Source: an uncultured Verrucomicrobia subdivision 3 bacterium
Lineage (GTDB): Bacteria > Verrucomicrobiota > Verrucomicrobiae > Limisphaerales > CAMLLE01
Reading direction: 5' to 3'
Assembly: GCA_946480555.1 (NCBI GenBank)
Contig: CAMLLE010000191.1
Span: forward strand, 1-6,367
Length of the DNA stretch: 6,367 bases
The notes below the pieces were generated by a model, which was not told the DNA's origin, made no database searches, and worked only from the letters and a program-made list of their open reading frames with translations. Below are positions 1 through 5,168 of the stretch, one piece after another; the stretch's first letter is position 1, and each line of letters starts with the position of its first letter. A program made the position numbers and the translations under genes.

Positions 1-1587
1 GCCGATGGAACTGGCGGCGGCGGCATGTCCCTGACATTGCTGGGCGGCTCATTGCGGTTGAACGGCAACAACACTTTCACCGGTGGAACGGTCCTCGGCA
101 CGAACACCGTCCTGCAGATCGGCAATGCCCCGGCAAACCTGGGCGGGCCTGTGATCGCCAGCAACGGCGTCACCATGAGTCTCGTCGGTGGCAGTGGCAC
201 ACCTGGAACTCCTTCATCGATCACGGTGGTGGATAACGGCACGCTCACGTTGAGCGCCAATGCCCTCGGCAACATCTGGGGCGGACAGTTCATCGGCGGA
301 CCGACGGCGACAATCTACGTTGCCAGCCAATTGTCGTTCGGCGGTGCGCAATCGTTCCAGAACTTCCAGGGTTTGGTGCATCTTGATATTCCGTCCGGCT
401 CCATTCGATTCTTCAACGGCGGCGGTATCAGCGGGGGCGATGCCGCAACGTTCCTGTTCAGCTCCAATTCCGTCGCGGTCACTCGCGATGCGCAAACCGT
501 ACGGCTCGGTGCCATTGCTGGTGGCAGCACGACGGCGGGAATTGATCAGGCAACCACGGCAGGTGTCTTGGACACTTACATCATTGGCGGCAAGAACACG
601 GACTCCACGTTCAATGGTTTCTTCCGCGGCTTGAACAACCTGGTGAAGGACGGCACCGGTCGCTTGACTTTCCAGGGCATGACCATCACGACCAACACCG
701 ACGAAACCACCTACACCAATCTCACGATTGGAACTTCGCTGGTGTCACACACCCTGTCGACTATCGTTAGCAATGGCGTTCTGGCGCTGGTGGTTCCGAA
801 CGACCTGAGCACATCCACAAACATCGTGCTCGCTTCGGAGACTGCCATCCTCGACGTCTCGGCGATGGGCGTGGTGAGCAACTACAACAATGCATTTGGC
901 GAAGTCTCCGTTCTCGTAACGAACGGAGTGTTGAACCTTTCGCCAAGCCAGACGCTGGGAGGCTTGGGCACAATCCTGGGCCGTGTAGAAGCGGTTCAAG
1001 GGAACATCATCAATGTCGGATTGCCGGTGGGCACCCTGACCGTGACGAACGGAATCGCCCTCGACAATGCGATGGTGAACATGGACCTGAACCGCAGCCT
1101 GTCGCAGAAGAGCGATCGGCTGGCCGCCAGTGGCGCGAGCACCATCACGGTGAACGGCGGCACGCTGACGATCTCCAACCTGGGGCCTGACCTCGTGACG
1201 GGCGACGTATTCCAGCTGTTCAACAAGGCAGTGTCAGGGCCTGGATTCACAACGGTGGACCTACCCCTGGCCAACGCCGACAACTCCGTGCAGTATCAAT
1301 GGGAAAACAACCTGCACGTGGACGGCACCATCAAGGTTCTCCAAGGCGCATCTCCGATTGCGACCAATCCGACAAACATCACGTTCAGCGTGTCCGCCGG
1401 TTCGCTGAACCTGAGCTGGCCTTCAACCCATCTGGGTTGGATTCTGCAAGCACAGACCAACTCGCTGGCGGTGGGCCTCTCGAACAATTGGGCGGACGTG
1501 GCCGGTTCCACGAGTGTCACTCAGATGAACCTGACCATCAGCCCGACGGACAGTGCGGTCTTCTTCCGGTTGGTGTATCCGGAATAA
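1..1587 (+). CDS. Autotransporter-associated beta-strand repeat protein, 5' end outside the window
   Basis: The frame is open from base 1 (eight codons, A-D-G-T-G-G-G-G, precede the first ATG at 25), so this is the C-terminal 528 residues of a larger protein and the ATG at 25 is probably internal. The sequence is rich in G, N, T, S and V, as in stacked beta-strand or beta-helix surface proteins. A typical repeat lies at about 40-110 (LRLNGNNTFTGGT) and a second, diverged one at about 580-680 (IIGGKNTDSTFNGFF, then VKDGTGRLTF). At 1111-1240 a stretch with SDRLAASG and GDVFQLF resembles the end of autotransporter passenger domains. The last 60 or so residues (from about 1401, SLNLSWP, to FFRLVYPE) look like a recurrent C-terminal module of verrucomicrobial surface proteins. 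No outer-membrane barrel and no hydrophobic anchor follows, so it is not a classical autotransporter. It is probably exported, with function unknown. A strong terminator follows the stop. Confidence 0.85.
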   Translation, partial: ADGTGGGGMSLTLLGGSLRLNGNNTFTGGTVLGTNTVLQIGNAPANLGGPVIASNGVTMSLVGGSGTPGTPSSITVVDNGTLTLSANALGNIWGGQFIGGPTATIYVASQLSFGGAQSFQNFQGLVHLDIPSGSIRFFNGGGISGGDAATFLFSSNSVAVTRDAQTVRLGAIAGGSTTAGIDQATTAGVLDTYIIGGKNTDSTFNGFFRGLNNLVKDGTGRLTFQGMTITTNTDETTYTNLTIGTSLVSHTLSTIVSNGVLALVVPNDLSTSTNIVLASETAILDVSAMGVVSNYNNAFGEVSVLVTNGVLNLSPSQTLGGLGTILGRVEAVQGNIINVGLPVGTLTVTNGIALDNAMVNMDLNRSLSQKSDRLAASGASTITVNGGTLTISNLGPDLVTGDVFQLFNKAVSGPGFTTVDLPLANADNSVQYQWENNLHVDGTIKVLQGASPIATNPTNITFSVSAGSLNLSWPSTHLGWILQAQTNSLAVGLSNNWADVAGSTSVTQMNLTISPTDSAVFFRLVYPE

Positions 1588-1612
1588 CGGCCGGTCAGGA
1601 AGCTTGAATCCC

Positions 1613-1646
1613 GCGAGGCGCACTTCGGTGCGCCTCGCTTTTTTTT
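1613..1646 (+). terminator. Strong intrinsic terminator after the beta-strand-repeat gene
   Basis: A perfect 11-bp stem (1613-1623 with 1628-1638, GCGAGGCGCAC and its complement) is closed by a C(TTCG)G tetraloop, an exceptionally stable RNA loop, and followed at once by eight T residues (1639-1646). It lies 25 bp past the TAA at 1585-1587. The T run is on one side only, so it works for plus-strand transcription only. Confidence 0.95.
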
Positions 1647-1772
1647 GGTTGCTGCGCACCCAAAACCCTCTGATCTCGTGGTCTGGAAAAGGGATTCACT
1701 CAGCAGAATTGGCGATGCTTCCAAGCAGCCGTTTCTGAGACACTTTGATCAAATTCAACCCCCGCAGACTGC

Positions 1773-2633
1773 ATGGAATCTGAATGTCGAACTTCCCATT
1801 TCGTGCGACGCCGCCGTCGCGCTTTCACGCTGATCGAACTGCTCGTGGTGATCGCCATCATCGCCATTCTAGCGGCCATGCTGTTGCCCGCATTGGCGAA
1901 GGCAAAAGAAAAGGCGAAGCGGACGCAATGCGTGAACAATATCAAACAACTGCATCTGGGTTGCACGATGTACACAAGCGATAACGGCGACTGGTTTCCG
2001 ACCTGGGGCGGGAATGCGGCTCCCTACAACGCTCGAGCGAAAAACGATGTGTGGCTGCCGTCTTATGTCCGCTGGATTGTGTTCGGTGGCACTTCCGGCA
2101 GACAGGTGCCACAGGACAATCGGGCTTTGAATTTGATGAACGGGAATTTTGAGAACTTGGGCTATTTGTTTTCCGCAAAGTATGTGGGAAACGGCAAGGT
2201 GTTCTTTTGCCCCAGCTACCCGGATAAATCGCAGTTGAGCGATTGGTATTATTCAGGCGGAGCGGTTCCGGCCGGGCCGTTGATAACCATTGTGACAGCC
2301 GCCAACGGGAACGTCGGGGTGCGCAGCAGCTACACGTTCAATCCAGTCGTCAACACGGTTGCGGGCAACAACGTCCGCCAGTTTCAAAAATCGAGCCAGA
2401 TCAATGCGCGCCGGGCTTTCATCATGGACTACCTGGATGTCGGCATGTCCGATCCGCTGAATTGCGCTCACGTGCGATCGAAAGGCTGGAACATCGGCTT
2501 TACGGATGGCTCCGTTGCTTTCAGCAAACCTCCTCCCGCCACCTTTTCAGAGATCCTTTCCATGCCCGCGAGCATCGAGATGCTCGAAATCAATAAGCGC
2601 TTCCTGCCGATCATGGAGCAGAGCGCCAGATAG
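1773..2633 (+). CDS. Prepilin-type N-terminal cleavage/methylation domain protein (H-X-DG type)
   Basis: This 286-residue protein starts with a basic leader (VRRRRRA, residues 11-17), followed by [20 protein letters not shown], the type IV pilin/pseudopilin signal. Cleavage by prepilin peptidase is expected between A17 and F18, with the usual glutamate at position +5 (E22). A charged stretch (AKAKEKAKR) and [10 protein letters not shown] follow, as in the large paralogous families of Verrucomicrobiota and Planctomycetota. Near the end, [16 protein letters not shown] (H233, D245-G246) is the family's H-X9-DG motif, here with 11 residues between H and DG. The mature protein is probably anchored by its N-terminal helix and exposed outside the inner membrane; its role is not known for this family. 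The ATG at 1773 has no clear ribosome binding site; an in-frame GTG at 1803 would leave a shorter leader and is a possible alternative. It stands alone between a terminator and the convergent queG. Confidence 0.88.
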   Translation: MESECRTSHFVRRRRRAFTLIELLVVIAIIAILAAMLLPALAKAKEKAKRTQCVNNIKQLHLGCTMYTSDNGDWFPTWGGNAAPYNARAKNDVWLPSYVRWIVFGGTSGRQVPQDNRALNLMNGNFENLGYLFSAKYVGNGKVFFCPSYPDKSQLSDWYYSGGAVPAGPLITIVTAANGNVGVRSSYTFNPVVNTVAGNNVRQFQKSSQINARRAFIMDYLDVGMSDPLNCAHVRSKGWNIGFTDGSVAFSKPPPATFSEILSMPASIEMLEINKRFLPIMEQSAR

Positions 2634-2638
2634 ATCCT

Positions 2639-2685
2639 GTTGCTGGAACCCGAGCTTTAGCCGGGAAACGGATCCCGAAAGCAAC
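2639..2685. other. Weak nested inverted repeat between convergent genes
   Basis: GTTGCT (2639-2644) pairs with AGCAAC (2680-2685), and inside it CCCG (2649-2652) can pair with CGGG (2662-2665). It starts just past the prepilin-like stop codon and lies in the 117-bp gap before the end of queG. No T run follows on either strand, so it is at best a poor terminator or a chance structure. No other termination signal is visible in this gap. Confidence 0.25.
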
Positions 2686-2750
2686 GCGCCTGGAAGGACG
2701 CTGGAAATTCGAGGCTTCCGTTGTCGCTGCCGGGACGGCGCCTGCTGCGA

Positions 2751-3833
2751 TTACTGCTGCCGCTTCGCAATCTGCTCCATCGCCCAGCGTGCATGCTCCG
2801 CAATCAATGGTTCAACGTCATTCGATGCAGCCTCCAATGCAGGGAGCGCGCTCGCATCAGCGGTATTTCCCAAAGCCACGCACACATTTCGCAGCAGTCC
2901 GCGGCGCTTGGTTCTCAGGATGGGCGAGCCGGCAAAGCGCTGTTTGAACGCCGCATTGTCCAAGGCGAGAAGCTCGATCAAATCAGGTGTTTGCAGATCG
3001 CGGCGCGCGTGCGGCTGCATCAATCGTCCTTCGCGCGCGAAACGATTCCATGGACATGCCGCAAGGCAATCGTCACAACCGTAAATCCGGTTCCCAATCA
3101 ATGGCCTCAATTCCACGGGAATCGAGCCTTTGAGTTCAATGGTGAGATAGGAAATGCAGCGGCGCGCATCGAGCTGGAACGGCGCAGTGATCGCCGCCGT
3201 GGGACAGGCACTGATGCAGCGCGTGCAGGTGCCGCAGCGATTTCGCTCCGGCGCGTCCGGCTCGATTTCCAAGGTGGTGATGATCTCGGCGAGGAAAAAC
3301 CAGTTGCCCAGTTCGCGGCTGATCAGATTGGTGTGCTTGCCGACGAATCCCAGGCCGGCGCGTTGCGCGAGATCACGCTCGAGGATCGGACCGGTGTCCA
3401 CATACCAAAGCGATCGCTGGCCCGGCTCCAATGAATCGATGAAGCTGGTGAGTGCCTTCAATGGTTCAACCAGGATTTCGTGGTAATCGGCGAATTGCGC
3501 GTAGCGGGCGACGACGCCGCGGGTGGAAGTGCGGATTGAACGTCTTGGTTCTGGCAGTTCTGGGTTGGCGTTTGTGGGACCCGTGTAACTCGTCCCTCCG
3601 GACCCAATGCCATAGCTGACGGCGAGGCAAACCAGGCTCTGGGCACCGGGCAGAACGTTCTGGGGTTCGACGCGCTTGTGCGCGTTGCGTTCGAGCCAGG
3701 CCATTTCACCGTGGCGATGTTCCGCCAGCCATTGCTGAAATTCTCCGCTGTGAACCGGCGGAGCGGCGGCGGTGAAATGACAGGCGTCGAAACCCAACTC
3801 CCGTGCGCGTCGGCGAATGGCTTCACGTTTCAC
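2751..3833 (-). CDS. queG: Epoxyqueuosine reductase QueG
   Basis: This 360-residue protein catalyses the last step of queuosine synthesis, reducing epoxyqueuosine to queuosine at the wobble position of tRNAs for Tyr, His, Asn and Asp, with cobalamin and two [4Fe-4S] clusters, in the cytoplasm. The fold is visible in order: the N-terminal cobalamin-dependent part with YVDTGPILER (the Asp of DTGP, D146 here, is the expected catalytic acid); the ferredoxin-like part with C200-x2-C203-x2-C206-x3-C210-P, C226, and C253-x2-C256-x3-C260-P, eight cluster ligands in all; and a short HEAT-like C-terminus (about 311-357, LLRNVCVALGNTADASALPAL) that binds tRNA in known structures. Residues about 77-107 form a longer, Pro/Gly/Ser-rich linker than usual. 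The start is GTG at 3833-3831, 3 bp past the aroK stop, so translation is probably coupled to aroK. There is no clear Shine-Dalgarno site. Stop is TAA. Confidence 0.96.
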   Translation of the reverse strand: MKREAIRRRARELGFDACHFTAAAPPVHSGEFQQWLAEHRHGEMAWLERNAHKRVEPQNVLPGAQSLVCLAVSYGIGSGGTSYTGPTNANPELPEPRRSIRTSTRGVVARYAQFADYHEILVEPLKALTSFIDSLEPGQRSLWYVDTGPILERDLAQRAGLGFVGKHTNLISRELGNWFFLAEIITTLEIEPDAPERNRCGTCTRCISACPTAAITAPFQLDARRCISYLTIELKGSIPVELRPLIGNRIYGCDDCLAACPWNRFAREGRLMQPHARRDLQTPDLIELLALDNAAFKQRFAGSPILRTKRRGLLRNVCVALGNTADASALPALEAASNDVEPLIAEHARWAMEQIAKRQQ

Positions 3834-3847
3834 AGTTCACTGTTCAC
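3820..3847 (-). repeat. Four tandem 7-bp repeats forming the aroK-queG junction
   Basis: Read on the minus strand, the bases 3847 down to 3820 are four heptamers: GTGAACA, GTGAACT, GTGAAAC, GTGAAGC (consensus GTGAANN). The aroK stop TGA (3839-3837) lies inside the second unit, and the queG GTG start (3833-3831) is the first triplet of the third. The repeat thus builds the gene junction itself. Confidence 0.7.
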
Positions 3848-4391
3848 GCGTTCCGCCCGCTGCGCCATTCGCCATGTGAAAATGGTAGATCACCTGTTGC
3901 ACGACTTCCTTCACCGAGCGCAACTCGGTGTTAATCAGAACGTCCGCCTGTCGATAGGCCGGTTCCCGCGCCGCGAGCAGATTCCGGATTTTTGCGAGCG
4001 GATCGGGATCGTGAAGCAGGGGGCGATGCGACTGATGCCGGACGCGTTCCCAAATTCTTTCCGGTGAAGCCCAAAGGCACACGACGAGCGCGTGCGATTT
4101 CAGGCTTTCGAGGTTTTCTGGATTCACGGGAAGGCCGCCGCCGGTTGAAATCACGTGGTTGCGAACGTTCACCAGCTCGCGTGTCAGTTCACATTCCATC
4201 GCACGAAACGCCAGTTCGCCTTGCTCGGCGAAGATCTGCGGGATGGGGCGGTTCTGGCGCGCTTCGATCATGTGGTCAGTATCCAGAAACGTGAAGTGAA
4301 GTTGGTGCGCGAGCATCTGGCCCACCGAAGATTTCCCCGTGCCCATGAATCCAATCAGGGCAATGTTCTGAATGTCGCGCGCGGCGGTCAC
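3837..4391 (-). CDS. aroK: Shikimate kinase
   Basis: This 184-residue enzyme phosphorylates shikimate to shikimate 3-phosphate with ATP, the fifth step of the chorismate pathway, in the cytoplasm. All key elements are present: the P-loop GFMGTGKS (14-21); the DTD pair (D37, D39) for magnesium and shikimate; FR (R63) and GGG (84-86) for shikimate binding; the lid with RPLL (R123); and REPAY (R142), which closes over the substrate. Length is normal for the family. The start is GTG at 4391-4389: the frame is open for only three codons further upstream before a stop, and the nine residues before the first strand fit the family. No convincing Shine-Dalgarno site is seen. A 49-bp heptamer array lies 26 bp upstream. 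The gene runs in the same direction as the Rrf2 regulator gene, 82 bp away, and queG follows after 3 bp. Confidence 0.96.
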   Translation of the reverse strand: MTAARDIQNIALIGFMGTGKSSVGQMLAHQLHFTFLDTDHMIEARQNRPIPQIFAEQGELAFRAMECELTRELVNVRNHVISTGGGLPVNPENLESLKSHALVVCLWASPERIWERVRHQSHRPLLHDPDPLAKIRNLLAAREPAYRQADVLINTELRSVKEVVQQVIYHFHMANGAAGGTREQ

Positions 4392-4417
4392 GGCTTTGAA
4401 TTAACTGAAATTCCTCC

Positions 4418-4466
4418 AAGTTCGAAGTTCGAAGTTCGGAGCTGGAAGCTGGAAGTTGGAAGTTGA
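4418..4466. repeat. Seven tandem 7-bp repeats in the Rrf2-aroK gap
   Basis: On the plus strand the units are AAGTTCG (three times), then GAGCTGG, AAGCTGG, AAGTTGG and AAGTTGA, so the consensus is AAGYTSG. They run without gaps for 49 bp, starting 7 bp past the Rrf2 stop codon (in transcription order) and ending 26 bp before the aroK start, and so fill most of the 82-bp gap. Because 7 is not a multiple of 3, the array cannot encode a simple peptide repeat. I recall similar GAAGTTGGAAG-type runs between genes in verrucomicrobial genomes, but cannot verify this here. Confidence 0.85.
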
Positions 4467-4473
4467 AGCGAGG

Positions 4474-4935
4474 TCAAATCATGAAGTCGAACGGATTCAT
4501 TGGCTGCTGCTGCAATCCGCGCCAGCGTTCGCACAAATCGGCTACCGTCATCTTCTCCATGATTCGCACCACGGCCTCGCGGACTTCTTTCATGACGCTG
4601 CGGATGGGGCAGCGCATTTCGTCCGGACAGGTGCATTTTTCGTAGAACTTTTCGCTGACGCAACTGACCGGCGCGAGCGCGCCTTCAATGTGCCGCACCA
4701 CCTCCGAGAGTTTGATTTCTTCGGGCGGTCGCGCGAGGCGGTATCCGCCGGCAACCCCGCGCCGGCTCTGGACGATTCCTGCCGTTCGCAAATCGTTCAG
4801 GATCTGTTCGAGGAAGCGTTTGGGAATGCGCTGCTGATCCGAGATCGTCTGGATTCGAACCACCGGTTCGCGATGGTTCAATCCCAAAACCAACAGCGCG
4901 CGCAACGCGTATTCGCCGCGAACGGAGAGCTTCAT
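4474..4935 (-). CDS. Rrf2-family transcriptional regulator with a cysteine cluster
   Basis: This 153-residue protein opens with MKLSVRGEYALRALLVL, the family signature. It continues through the winged helix-turn-helix (about 25-67: IQTISDQQRIPKRFLEQILNDLRTAGIVQSRRG, wing with GGYRLAR) to the dimerisation helix (about 113-134). Between them lie C92, C101, C103 and C109, close to where IscR carries its three Fe-S ligands (C92, C98, C104), plus C135 further on. The spacing C-x8-C-x-C-x5-C differs from IscR, so an Fe-S cluster or thiol switch is plausible but unproven. CymR, the cysteine-metabolism repressor, belongs to the same family. The gene is divergent from the porin across an AT-rich 229-bp region with dyads, which suggests autoregulation and porin control. 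No Shine-Dalgarno site precedes the ATG. aroK and queG lie downstream on the same strand, but they are housekeeping genes and need not be targets. Confidence 0.93.
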   Translation of the reverse strand: MKLSVRGEYALRALLVLGLNHREPVVRIQTISDQQRIPKRFLEQILNDLRTAGIVQSRRGVAGGYRLARPPEEIKLSEVVRHIEGALAPVSCVSEKFYEKCTCPDEMRCPIRSVMKEVREAVVRIMEKMTVADLCERWRGLQQQPMNPFDFMI

Positions 4936-4938
4936 ACC

Positions 4939-4967
4939 GGAACGATAGAATGTACAATGTTCCTATC
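4939..4967. promoter_or_regulatory. Candidate Rrf2 operator over its own promoter
   Basis: Two interleaved inverted repeats occur: GGAAC (4939-4943) with GTTCC (4959-4963), and GATAG (4944-4948) with CTATC (4963-4967). They lie over the candidate -10 and -35 of the Rrf2 gene. The piece TTCCTAT (4961-4966 plus neighbours) resembles the ATTCCYAT core I recall for the CymR box of Gram-positive bacteria. The resemblance is short, so this is a hypothesis of autorepression. Confidence 0.35.
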
Positions 4968-4969
4968 AA
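4942..4969 (-). promoter_or_regulatory. Candidate promoter of the Rrf2 gene
   Basis: On the minus strand TTGATA (4969-4964, five of six matches to the -35 consensus) is followed after 16 bp by TATCGT (4947-4942, four of six for -10). Only 6 bp separate this -10 from the ATG, so transcription would start at or next to the start codon. That would fit the lack of a ribosome binding site and suggests a leaderless mRNA. The -10 match is modest. Confidence 0.35.
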
Positions 4970-5015
4970 GATTCGTTTTATACATTTCTCATTACTCTCA
5001 TAGAAAAGCATTTAT

Positions 5016-5062
5016 GACTTCTTATAAAAGTCTATTGACTTGGTAGAGTTTATGGCAATGAT
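5016..5062 (+). promoter_or_regulatory. Candidate promoter/operator region for the leader ORF and porin
   Basis: GACTT (5016-5020) and AAGTC (5028-5032) form a dyad around TTATAA (5022-5027), and a third GACTT follows at 5037-5041. Two promoter readings are possible. In the first, TATAAA (5023-5028) is the -10, with no good -35, starting transcription near 5035, just ahead of the leader ORF. In the second, TTGACT (5035-5040) is the -35 and AATGAT (5057-5062) the -10, spaced 16 bp, starting near 5069, inside the leader ORF. The stretch ATTGACTTGGTAGAG also recalls one half of an IscR-type site. I cannot choose between these from sequence alone. Confidence 0.35.
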
Positions 5063-5168
5063 GTTCCCGTTCGCGGGCAACCGCACGAGTTGGTGTGAAC
5101 GGTTGCCAAGGTTTGGTCGTGGGCCTACGGTCGCGGTTGTGGCGGGACAACCAGAAGGAAAATTATGA
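5052..5168 (+). CDS. Possible 38-residue leader ORF coupled to the porin
   Basis: An ATG at 5052 opens a frame of 38 codons whose TGA (5166-5168) overlaps the porin ATG (5165-5167) as ATGA, the usual sign of translational coupling. The peptide begins MAMMFPFAGNRTSWC, continues ERLPRFGRG and ends GQPEGKL; it has no signal sequence and no family I recognise. ATGs at 5058 and 5061 are alternative starts; GGTAGAG (5042-5048) is a weak ribosome binding site for any of them. Codons 14-15 are TGG-TGT (Trp-Cys) and sit in the loop of a stem-loop. It could be a regulatory leader peptide, a true small protein, or an open frame by chance: 38 codons in GC-rich DNA is not rare, so the ATGA overlap is the main argument. 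Confidence 0.45.
   Translation: MAMMFPFAGNRTSWCERLPRFGRGPTVAVVAGQPEGKL
5066..5152 (+). promoter_or_regulatory. Structured RNA leader of the porin mRNA
   Basis: Three hairpins can form. CCCG-TTCG-CGGG lies at 5066-5077. A perfect 8-bp stem joins GGCAACCG (5076-5083) and CGGTTGCC (5100-5107). A perfect 6-bp stem joins GGTTGT (5135-5140) and ACAACC (5147-5152) around a GGCGGG loop, ending directly before the porin ribosome binding site. The arms are shared: CAACCG (5078-5083) can pair with CGGTTG at 5100-5105 or with the same sequence at 5134-5139, and CAACC (5148-5152) can pair with either CGGTTG. The first two hairpins also exclude each other. Alternative folding is therefore built in. No known riboswitch class matches. 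Confidence 0.4.
5153..5159 (+). promoter_or_regulatory. Ribosome binding site of the porin
   Basis: AGAAGGA lies 5 bp before the ATG at 5165 and is the best Shine-Dalgarno sequence in the window. It settles the porin start. It abuts the 3' arm of the 5135-5152 hairpin and is inside the last codons of the leader ORF. Confidence 0.75.

Noticed and set aside
1744..1753. TTTGATCAAA, a perfect 10-bp palindrome 19 bp before the prepilin-like start
   Set aside because: It is a single short palindrome with no second copy in the window and no regulator linked to it; it may be chance.
2721..3434. Long open frame opposite queG
   Set aside because: It is antisense to a complete, well-conserved QueG, and its translation looks like no family. 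It is a shadow frame of GC-rich coding DNA.
4388..4663. Minus-strand frame with LQLPTSSFQLRTSNFEL at its end
   Set aside because: The peptide repeat is just the translation of the 7-bp DNA array, and the frame overlaps the Rrf2 gene in another register.
5052..5115. SAM-I-like riboswitch (GGCAACC ... GGTTGCCAA and an ATGATG upstream)
   Set aside because: Only the GGCAACC/complement part resembles the class. The conserved GGAGGGA segment, the expected P1 helix and the downstream P4 are not seen.
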